Below, piece by piece: positions 51,259 to 58,309 of a DNA stretch of 64,000 nt (positions are counted from its first letter, which is position 1; each line of letters begins with the position of its first letter). The notes under the pieces are model-generated. The model was not told where the DNA came from and made no database searches. It was given only the letters and a program-made list of their open reading frames with translations. Source of the DNA: Frigoribacterium sp. Leaf415 (GTDB taxonomy: Bacteria; Actinomycetota; Actinomycetes; Actinomycetales; Microbacteriaceae); NCBI RefSeq assembly GCF_001424645.1, contig NZ_LMQR01000002.1:179-64178 (forward strand), given 5' to 3'. The position numbers were made by a program, and so were the translations under genes.

Positions 51259-52443
51259 ATGGCCCTGAACCCCTATACCCCCGGCGCCGGAACACGACCG
51301 CAGACCCTCATCGGCCGAGAGCCGCAGCTCGCCGTCGTCGACAACCTCGCCGACCTGGTCGAAGCCGGCCGTTCGTCGAATCCCATCGTGTTCACCGGCC
51401 TGCGAGGCGTGGGCAAGACGTCACTTCTGCAAGAGATCGGTGCATCGCTGAGGAAGCGAGGCTGGCTCGCCGGCTATTACGAGGTGCGTCGCGACGTCGA
51501 GCCCGGCGCCGCCGTGAGGTCCATCGTGCGAGACAGTGCCGACCTCACGCGCGGCAGACTCCGCAAGGCTCTCTCCTCAGGAGTGCACGCCATCGGGGGC
51601 ATGACCTTGACGCTGGGGCCGGCTGGCTTCACGTTCGCCGTGGACGCATCGGCTCCTCATCACGGGGATTCCGATCCTTTCCCGGAGTTGGTGCGGTTCC
51701 TCCGGCTGCTGGGCCGGGACGCGAGCCAGAACGGGGCCGGTGTCGCCCTGCTCGTCGACGAGCTCCAAGTCTTCCGAAAGCGTGACATCGCCGTCCTGAT
51801 CCAGGCCTTGTCCGCACTCCAGGACGAACCGATCGTCCTCATCGGCGCAGGACTGCCGTATCTCGCGGCCGAGCTCTCCAAGGCCAACACCTACGCCGAA
51901 CGCTTCCGGTACGAGCTGATCGACCGGCTGAACGAGGCCGACGCACGATCTGCCGTCGTCGACCCCGCGTTCGACCTCGGGACGACGTGGTCCGACGACG
52001 CCCTCGACCATCTGCTCGAGCTGGCAGGCGGCTACCCCTATTTTCTCCAGCTCTACGCGAGCGAATCGTGGGTCGCTGCTGCGGGTGCAGCTCGCATCGA
52101 GATGACGCACGTCCTCGCGGCTGCCCCCGCCGTACAGAGGCAGCTGGATGCAGGCCTCTACTCGGCCCGGTACGACCGATTGTCCGAACGAGAGCGTGAG
52201 TACGTCGACACCATGGTCACCGTCGCCGATGCCGACCACCGGCTTTTCCCCGGGTTCGGCCATTCCCCTCGCGTCGAGTCCGGTGCCGTGGCCGAAGAGT
52301 TGAACAAGTCGCTGTCTCAACTCGCGACCACTCGAGACCGGATCATCAGGAAGGGAATCATCCACTCCCCCGCCTACGGTCAACTCGCGTTCTCCGTCCC
52401 CGGCTTCGCCGATTACGTCCGACGCCGGACCGGCCGCGCCTGA
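51259..52443 (+). CDS. AAA-type ATPase with winged-helix-like C terminus
   Basis: A 394-residue P-loop protein. Walker A is GLRGVGKTSLL (near 49-59) and Walker B VALLVDELQ (near 165); a sensor region IVLIGAGLPYLA follows and GGYPYFLQLYA marks the lid. The C-terminal 70 residues (LSQLATTRDRIIRKGIIHS, GQLAFSVPGFADYVRRR) look like a winged helix. The build resembles archaeal-type/ORC1-like ATPases seen in mobile and defence contexts. GGAGG precedes ATG 51259. It is monocistronic behind a striking palindrome; less GC-biased codons than its neighbours suggest transfer. Function is unknown. Confidence 0.7.
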   Translation: MALNPYTPGAGTRPQTLIGREPQLAVVDNLADLVEAGRSSNPIVFTGLRGVGKTSLLQEIGASLRKRGWLAGYYEVRRDVEPGAAVRSIVRDSADLTRGRLRKALSSGVHAIGGMTLTLGPAGFTFAVDASAPHHGDSDPFPELVRFLRLLGRDASQNGAGVALLVDELQVFRKRDIAVLIQALSALQDEPIVLIGAGLPYLAAELSKANTYAERFRYELIDRLNEADARSAVVDPAFDLGTTWSDDALDHLLELAGGYPYFLQLYASESWVAAAGAARIEMTHVLAAAPAVQRQLDAGLYSARYDRLSEREREYVDTMVTVADADHRLFPGFGHSPRVESGAVAEELNKSLSQLATTRDRIIRKGIIHSPAYGQLAFSVPGFADYVRRRTGRA

Positions 52444-52487
52444 AGGGGGGTCCCGCCTCTGCCACAGGAGGTCATCCAGGCACCGAC

Positions 52488-52528
52488 CAGGAGGCGCGGT
52501 GCCGGTCCGACCGACACCGCGCCTCCTG
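52488..52528. terminator. 20-bp stem terminator built from the dispersed motif
   Basis: Arms 52488-52507 and 52509-52528 pair with one mismatch and a single-base loop; each arm contains GGAGGCGCGG. It lies between the convergent ends of the AAA ATPase and hexulose-phosphate synthase genes. Confidence 0.75.
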
Positions 52529-52574
52529 CGCGTCACAGCTCTCTCGTGAGCTGCGGCGTGTGGTGCGTGTGCTG

Positions 52575-53198
52575 CTACTTGATGGCGGCGCGGATCTCGG
52601 CGGCGGCACCGGCGACGTCGTCGGCCGAGTAGATCGCGGCACCGGCGACGGCGACGTCGGCTCCGGCGTCCTGGACCGAGCCGACGGTGGCGGCCTTGAC
52701 GCCACCGGCGACCGAGAACGGCACACCCGACGCCTTGCCGGCCTCGAGCAGCTTCTCGAACGTGAAGCCCTCTTCGGCCTGCTCGTCGAGCCCGGCGTGC
52801 ATCTCGACGAACTCGGCACCGAGCGCGACGACCTCCTTGGCGCGGGCGGCCTTGTCGCCGACGCCGATGAGGTCGACGACGATTCCCTTGCCGTGGGCCT
52901 TGGCGGCCTTGACAGCACCGGCGATGGTGCTGTCACCGGCGACTCCGAGCACGGTCACCAGGTCGGCGCCGGCCTTGAACGCCTCGCCCGCCTCGAGCTC
53001 GCCGGCGTCCATCGTCTTGAGGTCGGCGAAGACGATCTTGTCGGGGTGCGCCTCCTTGATGGCGGTGATGGCGCGGAAGCCCTCGGCCTTGATCAGGGGC
53101 GTGCCGAGCTCGATGATGTCGACGCTGGGCGCGGCGGCGGCGGCCAGCTCGAGGGCGGCGTCGGTGGTCAGGGTGTCCATGGCGAACTGCAGCTTCAT
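52575..53198 (-). CDS. hxlA: 3-hexulose-6-phosphate synthase
   Basis: A 207-residue TIM-barrel enzyme of the OMP-decarboxylase superfamily. Key motifs are KLQFAMDTL, IIELGTPLIKAEG, the catalytic FADLKTMDAG (Asp-x-Lys-x-x-Asp), HAGLDEQA and VAGGVKAATV. The enzyme condenses formaldehyde with ribulose 5-phosphate, or works in reverse to make pentose. Keto-gulonate-6-phosphate decarboxylase is a close relative and cannot be wholly excluded. ATG 53198 has GAGGAG upstream. No isomerase (HxlB) gene is adjacent, which is unusual for a formaldehyde pathway. Confidence 0.85.
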   Translation of the reverse strand: MKLQFAMDTLTTDAALELAAAAAPSVDIIELGTPLIKAEGFRAITAIKEAHPDKIVFADLKTMDAGELEAGEAFKAGADLVTVLGVAGDSTIAGAVKAAKAHGKGIVVDLIGVGDKAARAKEVVALGAEFVEMHAGLDEQAEEGFTFEKLLEAGKASGVPFSVAGGVKAATVGSVQDAGADVAVAGAAIYSADDVAGAAAEIRAAIK

Positions 53199-53375
53199 GT
53201 GGTGCTCCTCGTGGGGGCGACGGGGCCCGATCGGGCCTCTGGGTACGTCGTCGATCCCGTTGTCTTCGATCCTGGTCCGACGATGCTGTGAGGGCAGCCC
53301 CTCGACGGGGGCGTCCCACCCACCCGTTCGGGTAGGGACGGTGGCGACGGGTAGGTGGACGCCTAGGGTGGGCCC

Positions 53376-54227
53376 ATGAGTCGCACCCTGCACGACGGCC
53401 CCACCCGAGCCGGTTCCGACGCCCTCGCCCGGACGCTGGCGTCCGAGCACGCGCGGGCGACCGCCGACCTGGTGGACCGGCACGCGATGACCCTCGAGTC
53501 CGTCCTGGCCGCCCTGCGCTCGCGACGCCTCGACGACCGGGCGGCGCGGGCCGAGGCCATCGACGTGGCCGCGAGTGCCCTGGTCGCCCTGCGGACCGGT
53601 TCCGACCGCGACCGGGGCACGACGCTCGAGCCGGTCGTCGGGGCCTTCGCGCGCCTCCGGTCGGACCTGCGCCCGCTCGTGCGCTTCGGCGACCTGGACG
53701 TCCAGTTCGTCGAGCCGCCGGCGACGGGCCGGGCCCTGCCGGGTGACGTGGCGCACGTGGCCCGGGCCGTCGTCCGGAACGCCGTGCTCACCTTCGTGGA
53801 CGCGGGCGACGCCCGTCGGGTGCGCATCCAGTGGGACTGCGACGGCCTGAACCTGCTGATCGCGATCCGAGACGACGGCGCGGGCGAGTTGACGGCGCAC
53901 GACGACGCCCTGCGACCGATCACCGAGCAGGTCTCGGGGGTCGGGGGCGAGCTGACGGTGGCATCGACGGTGGGGTGGGGCTCGGAGTTGACGGTGCGTC
54001 TGCCGCTCGACCCGCCGCCGTCGAACGAGCCGTGGGAGCTGGTCGCCGCCCTGAGCGAGCGCGAACGCGAGGTGCTGCACCGCGTGGCGGCCGGGGACCG
54101 GAACCGCGACATCGCGTCGGCTCTCGGCATCAGCGACAACACCGTGAAGTTCCACGTCTCGAACCTGTTGCGCAAGCTCGGGGCCCGCAGCCGCACCGAG
54201 CTCGCCGCCCTGACGTCGTCCCCCTGA
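53376..54227 (+). CDS. HATPase-LuxR fusion regulator
   Basis: A 283-residue protein. The N-terminal 100 residues are helical (ALARTLASEHARATADLVDRHA) and could be a dimerisation module. Residues 115-210 resemble the ATP-binding domain of histidine kinases: AHVARAVVRNAVLTFVDA for the N box, IAIRDDGAGEL for the Asp box and GVGGELTVAS with GWGSELTVRLPL for the end. Residues 225-283 are a LuxR/GerE helix-turn-helix (LSEREREVLHRVAAGDRNRDIASALGIS). Usual two-component systems carry these on separate proteins and also need a phosphorylatable His, which is not clear here. A TAGGGT box six bases before ATG 53376 suggests a leaderless mRNA. Confidence 0.75.
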   Translation: MSRTLHDGPTRAGSDALARTLASEHARATADLVDRHAMTLESVLAALRSRRLDDRAARAEAIDVAASALVALRTGSDRDRGTTLEPVVGAFARLRSDLRPLVRFGDLDVQFVEPPATGRALPGDVAHVARAVVRNAVLTFVDAGDARRVRIQWDCDGLNLLIAIRDDGAGELTAHDDALRPITEQVSGVGGELTVASTVGWGSELTVRLPLDPPPSNEPWELVAALSEREREVLHRVAAGDRNRDIASALGISDNTVKFHVSNLLRKLGARSRTELAALTSSP

Positions 54228-54267
54228 CCCGGAGTCCCAGCTCCGCCCTCTCGGCCCCCTGCGGCCG

Positions 54268-54327
54268 GTCGAGTGGGCAGAAGATGTCCTTCATCTCGCT
54301 GGGAAGGACATCTTCTGCCCACTCGAC
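54268..54327. repeat. 60-nt perfect inverted repeat, 25-10-25
   Basis: Arms 54268-54292 and 54303-54327 are 25 nt and perfectly complementary; the loop is ATCTCGCTGG. The outer ends are GTCGAGTGG and CCACTCGAC. It lies 40 bp after the HATPase-LuxR stop. It is the best member of the 60-nt family. Confidence 0.85.
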
Positions 54328-54384
54328 AGCCGGGCGGGGCCAGACGGGTGCGGCGCGAAGCGCCAAGCCGCGTCCCCGCGTGAC

Positions 54385-54444
54385 GTCGAGTGGTCCAGAA
54401 ACGTCCTTCATCCCGCCACGAGCGACGTTTCGCGACCACTCGAC
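54385..54444. repeat. 60-nt inverted repeat, 25-10-25
   Basis: Arms 54385-54409 and 54420-54444 pair at about 21 of 25 positions around ATCCCGCCAC. It shares the outer GTCGAGTGG end and the inner GTCCTTC with the element 117 bp upstream, but the middle of the stem differs and both arms changed, indicating selection for pairing. A direct repeat (GGGTGCGGCGCGAAGCGCCAA) follows each element. Confidence 0.75.
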
Positions 54445-54560
54445 CGCGAAACGTGGGGAGGGTGACGGGTGCGGCGCGAAGCGCCAAACCGCGTCGTACG
54501 AGTTCGTGCCGAAGGCGCACGCCGCCGGAGGCGGCCGAACAAGAACTGAAGACGAGAAAA

Positions 54561-54582
54561 GCCCTGCCGTGTAGGGCAGGGC
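54561..54582 (-). terminator. Second intrinsic terminator of tRNA-Arg
   Basis: GCCCTGCC pairs with GGCAGGGC over a 6-nt loop and is followed on the minus strand by TTTTCTCGTCTT. Confidence 0.75.
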
Positions 54583-54647
54583 CTTTCGGGTTCGCGCCGA
54601 AGGCGCACGCCGCCGGAGGCGGCCAGACAAGCACCAAGACGAAGAAT

Positions 54648-54673
54648 GGCCCCTGCCGTGTAGGGCAGGGGCC
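54648..54673 (-). terminator. First intrinsic terminator of tRNA-Arg
   Basis: GGCCCCTGCC pairs with GGCAGGGGCC over a 6-nt loop and is followed on the minus strand by ATTCTTCGTCTT. It begins 14 bases after the tRNA 3' end. Confidence 0.75.
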
Positions 54674-54686
54674 ATGCTGAGTCGTG

Positions 54687-54759
54687 TGCGCCTGGAGGGA
54701 CTCGAACCCCCAACCTTCTGATCCGTAGTCAGATGCTCTATCCGTTGAGCTACAGGCGC
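54687..54759 (-). tRNA. tRNA-Arg, anticodon ACG
   Basis: A complete 73-nt cloverleaf on the minus strand. The acceptor stem GCGCCTG pairs with CAGGCGC, the D arm is GCTC/GAGC, the anticodon stem TCTGA/TCAGA encloses CTACGGA with anticodon ACG, and the T arm contains GGTTCGAGTCC-type sequence. The discriminator is A; CCA is not encoded. The wobble A would be edited to inosine to read CGN Arg codons. Confidence 0.95.
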
Positions 54760-54798
54760 ATTTCTCCGGCCGATTGGCCAGAGGAAACACTACACGAG

Positions 54799-54836
54799 GG
54801 AGGCGCGGGGCGCGAATCGAGCCGACCCGCGCCTCC
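54799..54836. terminator. Hairpin terminator from the dispersed motif
   Basis: GGAGGCGCGGG (54799-54809) pairs perfectly with CCCGCGCCTCC (54826-54836) around a 16-nt loop, directly after the stop of the small acidic protein gene (minus strand). Confidence 0.65.
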
Positions 54837-54846
54837 TCGGGTCGGG

Positions 54847-55137
54847 TCAGTAGGTGTGTTTGCCTTCGCCGTCGCCCTTGTAGTCGCCGATCAGCTCGTC
54901 GACCTGGCTGGCGTCGGCCTGGCCGGGCTGGCGGGTGGGGACGGCGTCGTCGGCCGGCCCGTCGTCGAGGGTGCGGGAGCCGGTGCCGCCGTCGGGGTGG
55001 TTCTCGCTGGTGATCTCGACGGGGCGGTCGTCCCGCTCGCCGACGGTGTGGTCGCCGTGACCCTCGCCGCTGCTGTTGCCGCTGCGCTCGAGTTCGGTCT
55101 CGTCGGTGCCGTGCGGGTCGTCCGGGGTCTTCGTCAT
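54847..55137 (-). CDS. Small acidic hydrophilic protein
   Basis: A 96-residue protein rich in Asp, Glu, Gly, Ser and Thr with no hydrophobic segment, probably disordered. The start ATG 55137 has a strong AGGAGG. The C terminus (VDELIGDYKGDGEGKHTY) is the only ordered-looking part. Similar small acidic proteins occur in actinobacteria without known function. It is monocistronic, between a terminator and an array of 13-bp repeats. Confidence 0.65.
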   Translation of the reverse strand: MTKTPDDPHGTDETELERSGNSSGEGHGDHTVGERDDRPVEITSENHPDGGTGSRTLDDGPADDAVPTRQPGQADASQVDELIGDYKGDGEGKHTY

Positions 55138-55272
55138 CGGGTTCCTCCTGCGAGCCGGGCCGTCCGGCGGTCGTGCTCCGAGCATGCGCCGCGGGCTCGA
55201 CCTCCGCCCGCGACACCCACCACACTCACGGCTCGACCGGTCGAGCCGCTCGTCCCCGCACGATCCGACGTC

Positions 55273-55324
55273 ACGAACGGACAGCACGAACGGACAGCAC
55301 GAGCCGACAGCATCGATCGACAAC
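55273..55324. repeat. Four 13-bp tandem repeats
   Basis: ACGAACGGACAGC occurs twice exactly (55273 and 55286), then twice in degenerate form (55299 and 55312). The array ends 50 bp before the ArsR-type regulator gene. It may be a repeated binding site or a polymerase-slippage product. Confidence 0.65.
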
Positions 55325-55373
55325 CCAACAACGTCTCTTGCGCAACACCTCTTGCGCACCTAGGGTCGACCAC

Positions 55374-55961
55374 ATGACCCCGCGCGAGACATCCCGCAGC
55401 ACCCTCACCGACGCCGCCTCGATGCGCGTGCTCGCCCACCCGACGCGGTTGCGCCTCCTCGGTCTGCTGCGCGAACGCGGCGCGCAGACGGCCGCCCAGC
55501 TCGGCGACGCCGTCGACGAGGCCCCGGGGACGATCAGCTACCACCTGTCGAAGCTCGCCTCGATCGACCTGATCGGCCCGGCCGAGCCGCAGACCACCGA
55601 CCGTCGTGAACGCTGGTGGCAGGCCACCGCCCAGCTCACCAGTTGGGAGCCCGCCGATCTGCTCGACGACCCCGACCGCCTCGTCGCGTCGTCCGCCCTG
55701 GAGAAGTCGATCGGCCAGGCCTACGCCGCGCGCTTCGGCGAGTACGTCGACGCGATGCCCACCCTGCCCCGCGAGTGGGTCGCGGCCGGGGCGAGCGGCG
55801 ACCGCAGCCTGCGCCTCACCGCGACCGAGCTCGCCGCCCTGCGCCGCGACCTCGAGGCCGTCGTCGACCGCTGGCTCGACGCCAGTGCCGCCCACGACCC
55901 GGCGGCCGACGACGGCGCCGAGTCGGTCGTCCTCGTCTACCAGGCCTACCGCCGCCCCTGA
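55374..55961 (+). CDS. ArsR-type winged-helix transcriptional regulator
   Basis: A 195-residue protein. Residues 12-75 are an ArsR-like winged helix (AASMRVLAHPTRLRLLGLLRERG, QTAAQLGDAVDEAPGTISYHLSKLASIDLI); the rest is helical. TAGGGT ends seven bases before ATG 55374, so it is likely leaderless. Two copies of TCTTGCGCA (about 55335 and 55350) lie over the -35 region and may be its operator. It precedes the MFS gene by eight bases and probably regulates it. Confidence 0.85.
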   Translation: MTPRETSRSTLTDAASMRVLAHPTRLRLLGLLRERGAQTAAQLGDAVDEAPGTISYHLSKLASIDLIGPAEPQTTDRRERWWQATAQLTSWEPADLLDDPDRLVASSALEKSIGQAYAARFGEYVDAMPTLPREWVAAGASGDRSLRLTATELAALRRDLEAVVDRWLDASAAHDPAADDGAESVVLVYQAYRRP

Positions 55962-55969
55962 GGCCCGTC

Positions 55970-57358
55970 GTGAGCGAGAACGGACGAGCCGAGGAGGCGC
56001 GGGTCACCGACAGCGCCCCTCACCTCGGCCGCACCGACCGGCCCCGCAGCGGGCGCCCGGGTCGCCCCGCCCGCGTGGCCCTCTCGTCCCTGGTCGCGGC
56101 CCACGCGATCTCGCAGACCGGCAACGTCGTGACGGCGTTCGCCGTGCCCTTCTACGTCCTGGGGCTCGGCGGATCGGGGGCCGAGGTCGGGCTCGCGGCG
56201 GCCTTCGCGACGGCCCCGGTGATCATCGGCGGACCGCTCGGCGGCGTCGTCGTCGATCGGGTCGGGCCCCGGAGGGCCGCGATCGTCGCCGACCTGGTGA
56301 GCGGCGCCTCCGTCCTCGCGATGCCCGTGCTCGCCCTCACCGTCGGGCTGCCGTTCTGGGCCCTGCTCGCGCTCGTGTTCGTGGGCGGACTGCTCGACAC
56401 CCCCGGGCAGGTGGCGCGCCGGGTGATGCTGCCCGGGCTGACCGAGGGGGCCGGGGTGCGCATCGAACGCAGCGTGGGGCTGATCGACGGGTCCGAGCGC
56501 TTCGCAAAGCTGATCGGGGCCTCGATCGCGGGACTGCTCGTCGCCGTCGTCGGGCCGGTCGCGTCCCTCTTCGTCAACGCCGCCACCTTCGCCGTCTCGG
56601 CCGCGCTGACCGGGGCGCTCGTCCCCGCGCCCGATCCGGTACGGACCGGATCAGCGAATGCGAGAGACGACCACCCGTCCGATCCGACCGACGCGTCCGA
56701 GCCGACCCGCGCCTCCTACCGGGCCGACCTCGCCGAGGGAGCCCGGTTCGTCGTCCGCGATCCCCTGATGCGGCTGATCGTCGCGCTCGTGCTGGTCACG
56801 AACCTGCTCGACGCCGCCCGCGGGTCGACCCTGCTGCCCCTCTACGCGAACGACCGACTGGGAGGCGCGGCCGCCCTGGGACTGCTCGTCGCCACCATGG
56901 GCGGGTGCGCCCTCGCCGGCAACGTCGCCTTCGGCTTCGTCGCCCACCGGGTGCCGCGCCGCGTCACCTTCGTCGTCTGCTTCACCCTCGCCGGCGGGCC
57001 GTCGAGCCTGGCGTTCGCCCTCGGGGCCCCGCTACCGGTGCTGGTCGCCGCGACGGCGCTCTCGGGGCTCGCCGCCGGAGCCCTCAACCCCATCCTCGGC
57101 ACGGTGCAGCTCGAGCGCACCCCCGACCACCTGCGCGGACGGGTCTTCGGGCTGGTCACCGCCGGAGCCTGGGCCGGCATCCCGATCGGCGCCCTGCTCG
57201 GAGGGATCGCCGCCGACACGATCGGGCTGGCGGTCGCGTTCGGCATCGTCGCCGTCGTCTACACGACCGTCACGCTCGCCCCGCTCACCGGTGGCGCCTG
57301 GCGACTGATGGAGCGACGACGCCCGCCCGGCGGCCGATCCCCTGCACCCCCGCTGTGA
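55970..57358 (+). CDS. MFS transporter, probable exporter
   Basis: A 462-residue major facilitator with 12 predicted helices. The loop 2-3 motif reads GGVVVDRVGPRRAAIVADLV, and the pattern SLVAAHAISQTGNVVTAFAVPF and GLTEGAGVRIERSVGLIDGSERFAKLIGASI fits the enterobactin/macrolide exporter branch (MFS_3). A polar loop of about 40 residues separates the halves. GTG 55970 begins eight bases after the regulator stop, an ArsR-exporter pair typical of drug or metal efflux. It contains three copies of the dispersed motif in coding sequence. Confidence 0.85.
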   Translation: MSENGRAEEARVTDSAPHLGRTDRPRSGRPGRPARVALSSLVAAHAISQTGNVVTAFAVPFYVLGLGGSGAEVGLAAAFATAPVIIGGPLGGVVVDRVGPRRAAIVADLVSGASVLAMPVLALTVGLPFWALLALVFVGGLLDTPGQVARRVMLPGLTEGAGVRIERSVGLIDGSERFAKLIGASIAGLLVAVVGPVASLFVNAATFAVSAALTGALVPAPDPVRTGSANARDDHPSDPTDASEPTRASYRADLAEGARFVVRDPLMRLIVALVLVTNLLDAARGSTLLPLYANDRLGGAAALGLLVATMGGCALAGNVAFGFVAHRVPRRVTFVVCFTLAGGPSSLAFALGAPLPVLVAATALSGLAAGALNPILGTVQLERTPDHLRGRVFGLVTAGAWAGIPIGALLGGIAADTIGLAVAFGIVAVVYTTVTLAPLTGGAWRLMERRRPPGGRSPAPPL

Positions 57359-57430
57359 GTCCCGTCGGCCCCGGCGCATCGGCAGGTCGGACCGAGCCGG
57401 TTTCCAGGCGACGTGTAGTTAGCTCATCCG

Positions 57431-58291
57431 GTGACTGCTCACCCCACCCTCTCGACGACCCCGGCCGTCCGCCGACGGGTCACGGGTCGCTGGGTGGTCG
57501 CCTCGTCGGCGTCGCTCGTCGTGCTGGCGGGCGTCTACACGATCGCCGTCCTCACCGAGGCGGGCCAGTCCATGGAAGACAGCATCCTCCGCTCGGTCGA
57601 CGGCACCACCCTGCTGCAGTCCGGGGTCGCGCTCGACGCCATCTCCCCGCCGGCCGTCTTGTTGGTCGTCGCCCTGACGATGCTCGTCGCGTTCCTCCGC
57701 CGCCGGCCCGGCTCGGCCGTCCAGGCGGGTGTGCTGATCGTCGGCGCCACGGTCACCACGCAGGTGCTGAAGCAGCTCGCGCCTCGTCCCGAGCTGACCG
57801 GCGAGCTCTACGGCAACAGCTTCCCCAGCGGGCACGTGACGGTCGCCGTCGCCGCCGTGCTGGCGATCATGACCACCTTCGGCCGGCACGCCCGGCCGCT
57901 GTTCTACATGATCGGCGCGGCCTTCGCGGCCGTCGTCGCCGAGCAGACCGTCGCCTTCGGCTGGCACCGCTGCAGCGACGTCGTCGGCGCCTGTGCCGTG
58001 GCCCTGCTCTGGCTCGGTCTCGTGCGCATCGGCGCGGCCCGGCTGTCGCGTGACCCTCGCGGCCGCGACGACGTCGGCCCGCGGTCGCACGGGGCCACCT
58101 CGGTGGTGCTCGGCCTCGCATTGGTCGTCTGCCTCACCCTGTCGGGTGCGATCTGGAGCATCGGCATCGGCTCCGACATGAGCCTCACGACGTCGACCGG
58201 TCAGGGCGTGCTGATGGGTGCGCGCCTGGCTGCGGCCGGTGTCGTGCTCGTCACGTGCTGGATCGCGTGGAAGCTCGACCGCAAGGCCTGA
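57431..58291 (+). CDS. PAP2 superfamily phosphatase, membrane
   Basis: A 286-residue protein with about seven hydrophobic segments. The PAP2 active site is present: KQLAPRPEL (first motif), NSFPSGHVTVAV (second, with catalytic His) and FGWHRCSDVVGA (third). Such enzymes dephosphorylate undecaprenyl-diphosphate, phosphatidic acid or similar lipids. GTG 57431 has no ribosome site and lies behind TAGTTA, so leaderless translation is possible. Single gene. Confidence 0.85.
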   Translation: MTAHPTLSTTPAVRRRVTGRWVVASSASLVVLAGVYTIAVLTEAGQSMEDSILRSVDGTTLLQSGVALDAISPPAVLLVVALTMLVAFLRRRPGSAVQAGVLIVGATVTTQVLKQLAPRPELTGELYGNSFPSGHVTVAVAAVLAIMTTFGRHARPLFYMIGAAFAAVVAEQTVAFGWHRCSDVVGACAVALLWLGLVRIGAARLSRDPRGRDDVGPRSHGATSVVLGLALVVCLTLSGAIWSIGIGSDMSLTTSTGQGVLMGARLAAAGVVLVTCWIAWKLDRKA

Positions 58292-58309
58292 CGCCTCGAC
58301 CCGGCCGGC

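Larger units (their letters stand above)
54503..54673. repeat. 88-bp tandem duplication with two terminators behind tRNA-Arg
   Basis: Two copies start at 54503 and 54591. Each contains the block GCCGAAGGCGCACGCCGCCG, an A-rich spacer and a hairpin of GCCCTGCC/GGCAGGGC type. In the minus direction the hairpins (54648-54673 and 54561-54582) are each followed by T-rich tracts, so both can terminate the tRNA transcript. Confidence 0.75.

Noticed and set aside
54268..54327. Ordinary intrinsic terminator
   Set aside because: The stem is 25 bp with no following T tract, and the same size recurs at other loci; termination alone does not explain the fixed geometry.
54687..54759. Integrated element att site at tRNA-Arg
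   Set aside because: No second copy of the tRNA 3' end, integrase or phage gene is visible in the window.
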